This document shows, piece after piece, positions 1 through 8,531 of a stretch of 64,000 nucleotides of DNA (the stretch's first letter is position 1; each line of letters starts with the position of its first letter). This DNA comes from Gammaproteobacteria bacterium. GTDB taxonomy: Bacteria > Pseudomonadota > Gammaproteobacteria > JAABTG01. The DNA is taken from NCBI GenBank assembly GCA_034522055.1, contig JAXHLS010000002.1:1984001-2048000 (forward strand). Reading direction: 5' to 3'. Position numbers and translations under genes: made by a program. The notes below the pieces were generated by a model, which saw only the letters and a program-made list of their open reading frames with translations, was not told the DNA's origin and ran no database searches.

Positions 1-422
1 CCGGGGGTGGCGGCGGGCTCCTCGGGGGGCGTGAGGGCGGCCACCCGGCGCACCAGGCGGCGGTGCTCCAGGGCCTTGCGGATGGCGTGTTCCAGCTCCT
101 CGTTCTTGACCGGCTTGTGGATGAAGTCCCGCGCCCCCTTCTTGATGGACTCGATGGCCAGTTCCAGGTCGTGGGCACCGGTCATCATCACCACGGGCAC
201 GCCGGGGGCGCGGCGCAGCAGTTCATCCAGCAGTTCCACGCCACGGCCGTCGGGCAGCTGTTGGTCCAGCAGGATGACGTCGGGTTCGCCGGTCTCCAGC
301 AGCGCCAGCCCACTGGCACAGGACTCGGCGCGGGACGTGGCGTAGCCCAGGTCCTCGAAATGGAGTTCGAGCATCTGGGACAGGGCCGCGTCGTCGTCGA
401 TGATGAGGATGTGCTCGGGCAT
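1..422 (-). CDS. Response regulator, receiver domain (partial, runs off window)
   Basis: The gene starts at 422 on the minus strand and remains open to position 1, so only about 140 N-terminal residues are present. They form a complete CheY-like receiver: acidic pocket D9-D10-D11, phosphoacceptor D53 in ILLDQQLPDG, conserved T81 in MMTGAHD and K103 in IHKPV. The domain is followed by an Arg/Leu-rich helix and a Pro/Glu linker (LTPPEEPAA), which suggests an output domain beyond the window. The receiver resembles those of NtrC-type sigma-54 activators, but the output domain cannot be seen, so the class is inference. It is downstream of, and codirectional with, the GldAFG/DUF4340 cluster. Confidence 0.8.
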   Translation of the reverse strand, partial: MPEHILIIDDDAALSQMLELHFEDLGYATSRAESCASGLALLETGEPDVILLDQQLPDGRGVELLDELLRRAPGVPVVMMTGAHDLELAIESIKKGARDFIHKPVKNEELEHAIRKALEHRRLVRRVAALTPPEEPAATP

Positions 423-478
423 GGTCTCAGGGTCGATGGCGCGTCGTGAATCTGGAGGCTCGCCACGGCCCCGGGGCG

Positions 479-1381
479 CTACCGTGTGGCGGCAGGGGGC
501 GGCGGGTCTCGCGGAGTGGCGCTGGCATCTTCGGGTCGTCTTTCAGGTTCCAGGAGGCGCTCGGCGAGGTGTTCCGGGACCACGTAGGCGAGGCCCTTGG
601 CGGGGCGCAGGAACAGGGTATCGCCGTCCTTTTCCAAGACCCGGAAGGTGATGCTTTGCTTTCCGTCTCCCAACTCCACCACGACCTCTTCCCCCTCCGC
701 GGCAGTGGTCTCGTGCGGCCTGACGGCGACGGCCCGCGCCTCCTGCCACGCCCGCGCCAGGCGGGCCTCGGCATCCGCCACCAGGCCGGCATCGGCCGGC
801 TCCACCGTCCAGCCTTCATCCCCCCGCTCCACCCGCAGCCGCCCCAGGCGGATGGCGTGCGGCATGGCGTCGGGTGGCAACAGGCGGTAGCTCACGAAGC
901 CCGTGGGGGCGGTGTTCAACTGGGGAAAGTAGCGGTCCTGCACCAGGTGTACCCGGCCGTCCACGCGCACATAGCGGTAGCCATCGATGGCCTCGGTAGC
1001 GCCGAAGGCCACCGGGAAATCGTCGAATCGCACCACCGCCCGCGGCGGGGCCAGGCCGAAGGGGGCGAGGTCGTCTCCGGCGACGGCCACGGTACCCTGG
1101 CTGGGGGCCTCGAGCAGGTCCAGCAGGGTGCCGGCCTTGAAGGCGTTGGCAGGCAGGTCGTAGGGCGTGGCCAGCCACCAGCCCTCGCCGTGGCGCTCCA
1201 GGATTAGACCGGGACGCCCGCCGGGATAGTCGATGGCGATGCGCTCCACCGTGGTGCCGTCGACGGTGGTGATGGGGGCCCGCGGCGGGTCCCCTTCCTT
1301 GCCGGGCTCCAGCCATACCACCAGGGCGAGGGCCGCGACCATCGTCAGCAATGCCAGATTGAGCAGCAGCCGGCGGGCCAT
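479..1381 (-). CDS. DUF4340 domain-containing membrane-anchored protein
   Basis: A 300-residue protein with one N-terminal transmembrane helix (about residues 5-24, LLLNLALLTMVAALALVVWL) followed by an extracytoplasmic domain that contains repeated beta-rich segments (PITTVDGTTVERIAIDY; DLAPFGLAPPRAVVRFDD). This arrangement is typical of DUF4340 proteins, which regularly accompany GldG-type auxiliary ABC proteins. It starts two bases after the stop of the GldG-like gene and is the last gene of that four-gene unit. The family function is unknown; co-occurrence suggests it works with the ABC exporter at the cytoplasmic membrane. The proline- and arginine-rich C-terminus looks unstructured. Confidence 0.75.
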   Translation of the reverse strand: MARRLLLNLALLTMVAALALVVWLEPGKEGDPPRAPITTVDGTTVERIAIDYPGGRPGLILERHGEGWWLATPYDLPANAFKAGTLLDLLEAPSQGTVAVAGDDLAPFGLAPPRAVVRFDDFPVAFGATEAIDGYRYVRVDGRVHLVQDRYFPQLNTAPTGFVSYRLLPPDAMPHAIRLGRLRVERGDEGWTVEPADAGLVADAEARLARAWQEARAVAVRPHETTAAEGEEVVVELGDGKQSITFRVLEKDGDTLFLRPAKGLAYVVPEHLAERLLEPERRPEDASATPRDPPPPAATR

Positions 1382-1383
1382 GG

Positions 1384-2772
1384 TCAGCGCTTGCGGCGCC
1401 GCAGCCAGATGACGATGCCGGTGCCCAGCAGCAGGGCCGGCAGGACGAACAGGAAGCCGACGCCGATGACCACCACGGCGGTGGGGGAGAAGGCGAGCCG
1501 GGTATCCGGAGCCGTCTTGGCGGGGATGTTCATGAGGGTGTCGTCGGTGGCCAGCCAGTTGACGATGTTGAAACCGAGATCCAGGTTACCGCCGTTGCCG
1601 AGATAGGTATTGGAGAGGAAGTCACCGTCACCGACGACGACCACCCGCTGGCGTGCGGGGGCCACGGTGTCCGCCTCCGCCGCGGCGGGCCCGCCCTCGC
1701 CGCCGGGCCGCTCCCGCTCCAGGGCCAGGCCGATGTCGAAGGGGCCGGGTAGATCGCTGGCCTCGTCGAAGCCGATCTCGCCCTGCAATTCGCCGGTCTC
1801 GGACCAGGCCGCCCCGGCGCTGGTGAGGATGGGGTCCGGTTGCCAGTCCCGGGGCGCCTCGGCGGTGATGCCGGCGGCCTGGGGAAACACGGTGAGGAGA
1901 TCGAAGTCGCGGGTCACGGGGTGGAAGCCGTAGCTGGTCACCAGGGCCATGGCGGGGTGCTCGATGCCGAAGAGCTGGGAGGTGGGGTCCACGATGATCC
2001 CGGGTACGAACTCGATGCCCAGGGCCTCCGCCAGCCCTTCCAGGCCCTTTAGGCCGCCTGGATCGTGGAGCCACAGCAGGTTGCCGCCGCGCTCCAGGTA
2101 GTCCGTGATGAGGCCCACTTCGCCGGGCAGGAAGTCCACCCGCGGGCCGGCGATCACCAGGGCCGTGGTGTTGCGGGGCACCTCGTCCTGGTTGGCGAGG
2201 TTGAGGGTGCGCACGTTGAAGCCCCGCTGCTCCAGCTGGCGTCCCCAGCCCCCGAGGTCGTGGTTGGCCTGGCCCAGGGGCGCCCGCTCGCCGTGGCCGC
2301 TGGTGAACACCAGCCAGCGCTCGCCGGCGCGGGTGAGGCGCTGGAGGGCATTGGACAGGGCCTCTTCGGCATGGGCCTGGACGTGCTCGCGGCGCCCGTC
2401 ATAGGCCACCACCAGCTCGCCGTCCACGGCGATCCCCTGTTCACGCACCCGGTCCGGTACGGTGTCCGGGTTGACGAACTCCAGCTCCATGTCGGCCTTG
2501 TGGCGGCGGTAGCGTGCCACCAGGTCCCGGATCCCCGATCGCAGCACATCGTCCTCCCGGGCATAGGCGGTGATGGTCACGGGGCCATCGAGGCGCGCCA
2601 CGAGTTCGATGCTGGCGGCGGACAGGGAGTTGCGGCCGCTGGCGGTCCAGTCCGCCTGAATGTGATAGCGGGTGGACAGCCAGGCCAGCAGCCCCATGGC
2701 CACCAGGAACAGCGCCACGAACACGAGATTGTCCAGGCGGACGTTGCGGCGGGTCTTGCGGGTGACGCGCAC
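1384..2772 (-). CDS. GldG-like ABC auxiliary protein
   Basis: A 462-residue protein of the ABC_transp_aux/GldG family. It has a basic N-terminus, a transmembrane helix at about residues 15-32, a long extracytoplasmic domain with the family features SLSAASIELVARLDGPVTIT and LVIAGPRVDFLPGEV, and a C-terminal transmembrane helix (about 432-456) ending in a positively charged tail RRRKR. In gliding Bacteroidetes GldG acts with GldA and GldF; in Proteobacteria the homologous set has no established substrate. The gene lies directly between the permease gene (stop at 2776) and the DUF4340 gene, so co-transcription is expected. Confidence 0.8.
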   Translation of the reverse strand: MRVTRKTRRNVRLDNLVFVALFLVAMGLLAWLSTRYHIQADWTASGRNSLSAASIELVARLDGPVTITAYAREDDVLRSGIRDLVARYRRHKADMELEFVNPDTVPDRVREQGIAVDGELVVAYDGRREHVQAHAEEALSNALQRLTRAGERWLVFTSGHGERAPLGQANHDLGGWGRQLEQRGFNVRTLNLANQDEVPRNTTALVIAGPRVDFLPGEVGLITDYLERGGNLLWLHDPGGLKGLEGLAEALGIEFVPGIIVDPTSQLFGIEHPAMALVTSYGFHPVTRDFDLLTVFPQAAGITAEAPRDWQPDPILTSAGAAWSETGELQGEIGFDEASDLPGPFDIGLALERERPGGEGGPAAAEADTVAPARQRVVVVGDGDFLSNTYLGNGGNLDLGFNIVNWLATDDTLMNIPAKTAPDTRLAFSPTAVVVIGVGFLFVLPALLLGTGIVIWLRRRKR

Positions 2773-2775
2773 GGC

Positions 2776-3531
2776 CTACTCCTGCAGGCGCTCGGCATCC
2801 AGGCGCCGGATACCGAGCACCAGGAAGGTGATGGAGAACAGGACGTAGTAGACCACGTCCTGGCTGTCGAAGACGCCCTTCAGGAGGGCGTCGTAATGGG
2901 TGAGCAGGGACAGGTAGGTGAAGGCTTCCGTGGCGGCCTCGTTGCCGGTGCCGCCGGCCCAGTCCAGGATCCACAGCAGCAGCAGCAGGCCGAAGGTGCT
3001 CACCCCCGCCACCGTGGGCTGGTCCGTCAAGGTGGACAGGAACAGGCCGGCGGCGGCGAAGGCGGCCACCACCAGGGCGAGCCCGATGGCCCCGGAGGCC
3101 AGCAGGCCCCAATCGAGGTTACCGCCGGCCACCAGCGACAGGGGCATGAGCACCGTGAGGCCCAGCAGCACCACCAGGAATCCCATCACCCCCAGGTACT
3201 TGCCCAGCACGATCTGGGTCATGGAGGCCGGCGCTGAGAGCAGCAGGGTCAGGGTGCGGGCGCGGCGCTCCTCGCTCACCAGGCGCATGGTGAGCAGGGG
3301 CACCACCAGCAGCAGCACGATGGCGGCGGTGCGGAACAGGGGCGAGACGATGATGTCCGTGGCCCCGGGCGCCCCCTCCATGGCGGCGAGGCGCGGTTGC
3401 CACTGGATGAACAACTCCACCTGGATGAGGAACACGTAGGCGAGGATGAGCTGCACCACCGCCAGCACGGACCACGCCAGGGGAGACAGGAACAGACTGC
3501 GCAGCTCGCGCCCGGCGATGGTGAGGATCAT
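2776..3531 (-). CDS. ABC-2 type permease, GldF-like
   Basis: A 251-residue integral membrane protein with six hydrophobic segments, typical of ABC-2 permeases (start MILTIAGRELRSLF; conserved LTMRLVSEERRARTLTLLLSAP). The reading frame stays open much further upstream, but the ATG at 3531 is preferred because it overlaps the stop of the ATPase gene by four bases (ATGA), the protein then begins with the normal GldF/NosY-like N-terminus, and the upstream extension is low-complexity shadow sequence. It would form the membrane channel for the ATPase encoded at 3528-4487 and is translationally coupled to it. Confidence 0.85.
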   Translation of the reverse strand: MILTIAGRELRSLFLSPLAWSVLAVVQLILAYVFLIQVELFIQWQPRLAAMEGAPGATDIIVSPLFRTAAIVLLLVVPLLTMRLVSEERRARTLTLLLSAPASMTQIVLGKYLGVMGFLVVLLGLTVLMPLSLVAGGNLDWGLLASGAIGLALVVAAFAAAGLFLSTLTDQPTVAGVSTFGLLLLLWILDWAGGTGNEAATEAFTYLSLLTHYDALLKGVFDSQDVVYYVLFSITFLVLGIRRLDAERLQE

Positions 3532-4487
3532 GCCGCCACCTCCGGGGTCTGGTGGCCGCCGTCGTCGCCCGCCGTGAGCTGCACGAAGATCTCCTCCAGG
3601 GTGCGGCGCCGCGGCGACAGCTCCACCAGCCCCCATCCCCCCGCCACGGCGTCCTCCACCATCCGCGGGGCGGGATTGGCACCCGCCGCCAGGTGCAGCA
3701 GGAAAGCGCCGTCGTCCCGGGCCTCCACGCGTGCCACGCCGGGCAACTGCTCCAGCGCTGCGGCGGCGGGCGGGGCGGTGAAGCGTACCAGCAGCTCCGC
3801 CTCGCTGCGGGCCTCCAGTTGCTTGAGGTCCTCGTTCAGCACCAGCCGCCCGCGATGGATGATCTGCACGCGGTCGCATACCGCTTGCACCTCCGGCAGG
3901 ATGTGGGTGGAGAGGATGACGCTGTGCTCGCCGCCGAGCTCGCGAATGAGCTGGCGGATCTCCCGGATCTGGATGGGGTCGAGGCCCACGGTGGGCTCGT
4001 CGAGGATCACCACTGCCGGGTTGTGGATGATGGCCTGGGCGATGCCCACCCGTTGCTGGTAGCCCTTGGACAGGTTGCCGATGAGGCGGTGGCCCATGGC
4101 TTCCAGGCCACAGCGTTCGCGGGCCCGGGTGAGAGCCGCCGCTACCTCGCCCCGGGGCACCCGGTGGAGGCGGGCGCAATAGCGCAGGTATTCGTCGACC
4201 GTGAGTTCCCGGTACAGCGGGGGTTGTTCCGGCAGGTAGCCGATACGTCCCTTGGCCGCGATGGGGTGGTCGAGGATGTCCAGGCCGTCGATTTGCACCT
4301 GGCCGGCACTTGGCGCCAGGGCCCCGGCGATGATCTGCATGGCGGTGGATTTGCCGGCGCCGTTGGGGCCCAGCAGGCCCAGCACCTCGCCGCGGTGGAC
4401 CTCGAAGGATACCCCGGCCACCGCCAGGGTCTCCCCATAACGGCGCTCGAGTCCTTCGACCCTGACCAATACTTCGCTAGTATGCAT
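3528..4487 (-). CDS. ABC transporter ATP-binding protein, GldA-like
   Basis: A 319-residue ATPase with Walker A GPNGAGKST (residues 40-48), ABC signature LSKGYQQRVGIAQA, Walker B VVILDEPTVGLD and a switch histidine in LSTHILPEV. The roughly 90-residue C-terminal extension, containing VARVEARDDGAFLLHL, is usual in exporter ATPases of the GldA/CcmA group. An in-frame ATG at 4511 would add eight residues; 4487 is chosen because MHTSEVLVRVEGLERRYG matches normal family N-termini, though neither start has a strong ribosome binding site. It is the first gene of the four-gene exporter unit and is divergent from the hydantoinase gene 106 bp away. Confidence 0.88.
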   Translation of the reverse strand: MHTSEVLVRVEGLERRYGETLAVAGVSFEVHRGEVLGLLGPNGAGKSTAMQIIAGALAPSAGQVQIDGLDILDHPIAAKGRIGYLPEQPPLYRELTVDEYLRYCARLHRVPRGEVAAALTRARERCGLEAMGHRLIGNLSKGYQQRVGIAQAIIHNPAVVILDEPTVGLDPIQIREIRQLIRELGGEHSVILSTHILPEVQAVCDRVQIIHRGRLVLNEDLKQLEARSEAELLVRFTAPPAAAALEQLPGVARVEARDDGAFLLHLAAGANPAPRMVEDAVAGGWGLVELSPRRRTLEEIFVQLTAGDDGGHQTPEVAA

Positions 4488-4593
4488 GGGTTGTTCCAGC
4501 CGGTGTTCCATTTCGCCGCAAGGCACGGATGGACGCTGAATTTTGGGAAGGTTGTCCTCAATTGCAAGCCCCCCGGGGGCGGCGGTCTCCTCC

Positions 4594-6576
4594 ATGAGTC
4601 ACGAATCCAAAGGTAACATACTCCTGGGGGTGGACACCGGCGGCACCTTCACCGATCTGGTGGTGTATCGCGACGGCGCCCTCATCGCCCACAAGGTGTT
4701 GTCCACTCCCCATGAGCCCGAGCAGGCCATCCTCACCGGTGTCCGGGAGCTGGGACTGGAGGGGGTGGAGATGACCGTCATTCACGGTTCCACCGTGGCC
4801 ACCAATGCGGTGCTGGAGGGCAAGCTGGCGCGCACCGCCTTCGTCACCAACCGCGGTTTCGGCGATGTCCTGACCATTGGGCGCCAGGCCCGGGCCCGCC
4901 TCTACGATCTTCAGCCCCCCGCCGTCGCCCCGCCGGTGCCCCGGGAGTTGTGCCTGGAGACCGGCGGGCGCATGGGGCCCCACGGCCAGGTGGTGGAGGC
5001 GCTCACGGACGGGGACGTCGAGGCCCTGGTGGCGGCCCTGAAAGATCTGGCGCCCGAGGCGGTGGCCATCAGCTTGTTGTTCTCTTTCGTGGATGCCCGT
5101 TTCGAGCAGCACCTCGCCGCGGCCCTGCCGCCCGAATGGTTCGTGTCCACCTCGGCAACGGTGCTGCCGGAATATGGCGAGTACGAGCGGGGCATCGCCA
5201 CCTGGCTCAACGCCGCGGTGGGGCCGCGGGTGGCGGGCTACGTGGGCCGTCTCGGGGCGGGTCTGCCGCGGGCCCGGGTGGCGGTGATGCAGTCCTGCGG
5301 CGAGACGGTGTCCGCCCATCAGGCGGGGCAGCGCGCCGTGCACATGTTGCTGTCGGGGCCCGCCGGCGGCCTCGCGGGGGCCGGCCTGGTGGGCGGCCTG
5401 GCGGGCGAGCCCCGCAGCCTCTCCTTCGACATGGGCGGTACCTCCACCGACGTCGCCCTCATCGACGGCAGCCCGCGGCTCACCACGGAGGGACGGGTGG
5501 CGGGCTATCCCGTGGGGGTGCCCATGGTGGACATGCACACGATCGGCGCGGGCGGCGGCTCGGTGGCGTGGGTGGATGCCGGCGGCATGCTCCAGGTGGG
5601 GCCCGAGTCCGCCGGCGCGGCGCCCGGACCCGCCTGCTACGGGGCCGGTGGCACGCGTCCCACGGTCACCGATGCCAACCTGGTGCTGGGGCGGCTGGTG
5701 CCCGGGGCCTTTCTGGGGGGACGGATGGGTCTGGATCGGAAGGCGGCCCGGCGCGCCCTGACGGGGTTGGGGCAGGCCCTCGGCATGAGCGCCGAGGAGG
5801 CCGCGGCGGGCGTGGTGCGGGTGGCCAACGAGCACATGGCGCGGGCCCTGCGGGTGATCTCGGTGGAGCGCGGCATCGACCCCAGGGACATGGCCCTGGT
5901 GAGTTTCGGCGGCGCCGGTGGACTGCACGTGTGCGCCCTGTCCGAGGCCCTGGGCATGGAGCGGGCGCTGGTGCCGGTGCATGCCGGTGTGCTGTCGGCC
6001 CTGGGCATGCTGGCGGCGGCACCGGGCCGGCGCCTGTCCCGCACCTTCAGCGGTCCCGCCCTGGAGGTGGCCCCGGAGGCGGTGGAGCAAGTCTTCGGGG
6101 AACTGGAGGCGGAGGGCCGCGGACAATTGGAGCGGGAGGGGGTGGCCGCCGCCGAGCTGGTCGTGACGCGCAGCGTCGACCTGCGCTATGCCGGCCAGTC
6201 CTTCGCCCTCACCCTGCCCCTGGCGGGCACGCTGGCGGCTGCCGCGGGGTCTTTTCACGAGGCCCATGCCGCCCGCTACGGCCATACCCTGGAGCGCGCC
6301 GTGGAGCTGGTGAACCTGCGGGTGGCGGTGACCGGGCCGGCGCCCCGCCTGCGCCTGCCCCGGGGAGTGACCCCTGCCGGTGACGATACCGTCCCGAGAT
6401 CCCCGGCCGGTGACCGGACCATTCCGGCGCAGGTGGTGCGGGATGAGATGGAACCGGGCCAGGAACTGGCGGGGCCGGCCATCGTCAGCGAGGCGGTGGC
6501 CACCACTTACGTGGCTCCGGGATGGCGCTGCCGGCTGGATGACTACCGTAATCTGGTGCTGCGGCGGGAGGGTTGA
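4594..6576 (+). CDS. Hydantoinase/oxoprolinase subunit A (HyuA family)
   Basis: A 660-residue member of the HyuA/N-methylhydantoinase A family, which catalyses ATP-dependent hydrolysis of cyclic amides such as hydantoins or 5-oxoproline. Visible motifs are the N-terminal nucleotide-binding loop GVDTGGTFTDL (residues 12-22), the second phosphate-binding block FDMGGTSTDVALIDG, and MHTIGAGGGSVAWVD. The ATG at 4594 is chosen over an upstream in-frame start at 4543 because the family begins right before the GVDTGGTFTD block. The partner subunit HyuB normally follows as a separate or fused gene, but here the next gene is an unrelated one on the other strand. The substrate cannot be assigned. Confidence 0.85.
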   Translation: MSHESKGNILLGVDTGGTFTDLVVYRDGALIAHKVLSTPHEPEQAILTGVRELGLEGVEMTVIHGSTVATNAVLEGKLARTAFVTNRGFGDVLTIGRQARARLYDLQPPAVAPPVPRELCLETGGRMGPHGQVVEALTDGDVEALVAALKDLAPEAVAISLLFSFVDARFEQHLAAALPPEWFVSTSATVLPEYGEYERGIATWLNAAVGPRVAGYVGRLGAGLPRARVAVMQSCGETVSAHQAGQRAVHMLLSGPAGGLAGAGLVGGLAGEPRSLSFDMGGTSTDVALIDGSPRLTTEGRVAGYPVGVPMVDMHTIGAGGGSVAWVDAGGMLQVGPESAGAAPGPACYGAGGTRPTVTDANLVLGRLVPGAFLGGRMGLDRKAARRALTGLGQALGMSAEEAAAGVVRVANEHMARALRVISVERGIDPRDMALVSFGGAGGLHVCALSEALGMERALVPVHAGVLSALGMLAAAPGRRLSRTFSGPALEVAPEAVEQVFGELEAEGRGQLEREGVAAAELVVTRSVDLRYAGQSFALTLPLAGTLAAAAGSFHEAHAARYGHTLERAVELVNLRVAVTGPAPRLRLPRGVTPAGDDTVPRSPAGDRTIPAQVVRDEMEPGQELAGPAIVSEAVATTYVAPGWRCRLDDYRNLVLRREG

Positions 6577-6589
6577 GGGCGACCCGGGA

Positions 6590-7804
6590 TCAGGCGCCGG
6601 CCGGCAGCTCCTGCTCAGCGCGGGTGGCCCAGGCCACGGCCGACAGATAGGCCTCGCGGATGGCCCTGGCTTCCAGGCTGGCGAGGGCCACGTGGTCCCA
6701 GTCCTGGTTCTCGTAGGCGAGGGCGCAGGCGAGGGTGGCGCCGCCGGGGCCCTGGCGATGCAGCAGGGCGCTCACTATATCGTCGCCCAGGGGCAGTTCC
6801 TTCACCACCTCTTCCATGGGCATGTCCAGCAGGGTATCCAGCGCCGAGAACAGGCCAACGGTGAAATGACCCTCCGGGTTGGGCAATCCCGCCGCCTCGG
6901 CCAGGTTCTGGCACATGCGGGCGCGCACCAGGGCGATGCCCAGCAGATCCCCCGGCCTGTCATTGAAGCCGGACATGGCGATGAGGGAGGCCCAGCGCCT
7001 GATGTTCACCAAGCCCAACAGGGCGATGGCGGTGCGGGTGGAGTCCACCCGGCGGGGCAGGGAGAACAGGGCCGAGTTGATGTAGCGCAGCAGCTTGTAG
7101 TTCAAGGACACGTCGCGGCTGATGAGGTCTTCGATTCCCGTGATGTCCGATTTGGGGTCATTCAGGCGCGACAGCAGTCGCAATATGGTGGTGCGGTCGG
7201 CAGGTGTGCGGCGCCCCCTCATCACCATGGGGCGGGCGAGGAAGTAGCCCTGGAAGTAATCGAAGCCCATGGCCTTCAATTGCTCGTATTGCTCCGCTGT
7301 TTCCACCTTCTCCGCCAGCATGCGCAATCCATCGCGGCGCAGCAGGCCCAGGTGCTCCTCCAGCTCATTCATGGAGAGGGCCATGACGTCGAGCTTGACG
7401 ATATGGGCGATGTCCACCAGGGGCTGCCATGAGGGGTGATAGGAGAAGTCGTCGAGGGCGATGGTGTAGCCCTTGGCCGCCAGCCGCGTCACCGCATCCA
7501 CCAGGTCCCGGTCTACCTTCATGTCCTCGAGTATTTCGATGACCACGCGGTCGGGGGGGAGGATGATGGATCTGTCGTCCAGCAGCAGCTCGCGGCTGAA
7601 GTTGATGAAGGCGCGGGCACTGCCCACCAGGCCGTTCAGCCCGAACACCGTGAAGGTGTTCCAGATGACCTGCGAGGTAGCCTGACCCGCATCCAGGCCC
7701 TCGCCGGCCGTGTTCTCCCCGCTGGCACGGAACAGCAGCTCGTAGGCAAAGATATTCAACCCGGTATCGAAGATGGGTTGGCGCGCGACGAAGGCCTCGG
7801 TCAT
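6590..7804 (-). CDS. EAL-HDOD signalling protein (YuxH type)
   Basis: A 404-residue cytoplasmic protein. The first half (about 1-200) is a degenerate EAL domain, beginning VARQPIFDTGLNIFAYELLFR, where the signature Glu-Ala-Leu reads ELL; the catalytic region otherwise retains IEILEDM and ALDDFSY. The second half (about 205-400) is an HDOD domain (LISRDVSLNYKLLRYINSA, with GLVNIRRWASLIAMSG). Such proteins link c-di-GMP or other stress signals to downstream partners; loss of canonical EAL residues makes phosphodiesterase activity doubtful. It converges with the hydantoinase gene, with stop codons 13 bp apart, and appears to be a single-gene unit. Confidence 0.88.
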   Translation of the reverse strand: MTEAFVARQPIFDTGLNIFAYELLFRASGENTAGEGLDAGQATSQVIWNTFTVFGLNGLVGSARAFINFSRELLLDDRSIILPPDRVVIEILEDMKVDRDLVDAVTRLAAKGYTIALDDFSYHPSWQPLVDIAHIVKLDVMALSMNELEEHLGLLRRDGLRMLAEKVETAEQYEQLKAMGFDYFQGYFLARPMVMRGRRTPADRTTILRLLSRLNDPKSDITGIEDLISRDVSLNYKLLRYINSALFSLPRRVDSTRTAIALLGLVNIRRWASLIAMSGFNDRPGDLLGIALVRARMCQNLAEAAGLPNPEGHFTVGLFSALDTLLDMPMEEVVKELPLGDDIVSALLHRQGPGGATLACALAYENQDWDHVALASLEARAIREAYLSAVAWATRAEQELPAGA

Positions 7805-7933
7805 GGGGTGGGGTTACTCGGTAGCAGGCGGATAAGGTTTTCGTGGCGACAGTATTGTGGCGCGGCATGGCCCTGACAACCGCCGCCGGCCGGGTCACTC
7901 CATGCGCCATGGGAGGGCGTCGTAACGGCGGCT

Positions 7934-8377
7934 TCAGGCGTCATGGTCCGGCGTCCGGACCTTGCCGGTGGCCCGGAAGCGGGCATAGTCGGCGAGGATC
8001 TCGTCATGATCGAAGGCCAGGGGCGAGGGCAGTTCCTGGAGCCGGAAGGCGCGGGCCCTGAGGGCGTCATCCTGGCCCCGGGGGGTGCCCGTGGCGCGGG
8101 CCACGAAGACCACGCTCACGGTCTGACCCCGGGGGTCGCGGTCGGGCCGGGAATACACCCCGAGGAGGGCGTCGAGTTCCACCCGCAGCCCGGTCTCCTC
8201 GCGGGCCTCGCGCACCGCCGCCTGCTCTATGGTCTCGCCTTCGTCCATGAAGCCGCCGGGCAGTGCCCAGCCATGGGGCGGATTGCGCCGTTCGATGAGT
8301 ACGATGGAGCGCTCCGACGCGTCCCCCAGTTCGATGATGGTATCGGCAGCGATGGGCGGGGTGAGAGGGCGGGGCAT
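7934..8377 (-). CDS. NUDIX hydrolase
   Basis: A 147-residue protein with a complete Nudix box ([14 protein letters not shown] followed by [10 protein letters not shown], about residues 41-64), including the REXXEE metal-binding glutamates. Nudix enzymes cleave nucleoside diphosphates linked to another moiety. The adjacent motif [14 protein letters not shown] is typical of the ADP-ribose-pyrophosphatase/MutT-like general clade, but substrate specificity cannot be read from the sequence. It is divergent from the desaturase gene, with a 154-bp shared intergenic region. Confidence 0.88.
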   Translation of the reverse strand: MPRPLTPPIAADTIIELGDASERSIVLIERRNPPHGWALPGGFMDEGETIEQAAVREAREETGLRVELDALLGVYSRPDRDPRGQTVSVVFVARATGTPRGQDDALRARAFRLQELPSPLAFDHDEILADYARFRATGKVRTPDHDA

Positions 8378-8454
8378 CGATTGAACCCTTGGGCTTATAG
8401 GGATTGGCGGGGCTGCTACGTAGGCAAGGTTAAGAGGGGATGATAAACTTGTCG

Positions 8455-8466
8455 GAATTTAAATTC
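8455..8466. promoter_or_regulatory. 12-bp perfect palindrome upstream of the desaturase gene
   Basis: GAATTTAAATTC is a perfect dyad in an AT-rich patch of an otherwise GC-rich intergenic region, 66 bp before the desaturase start codon and 78 bp upstream of the divergent NUDIX start. Its position fits an operator or the core of a promoter for either gene. No regulator is assigned; unsaturated fatty acid synthesis genes are commonly controlled by TetR-type repressors such as DesT or FabR, but the match to their sites is not established. Confidence 0.35.
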
Positions 8467-8531
8467 GATTCGCAGTGTCCAATCACTGTCATAGCATCCT
8501 GCAAAGAACTAGCCCTTCCAAAGAGTAAATC

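Noticed and set aside
4558-6285. 575-residue minus-strand open frame
   Set aside because: Exact antisense of the hydantoinase gene, with Gly/His/Arg-rich composition; the plus strand has clear family motifs.
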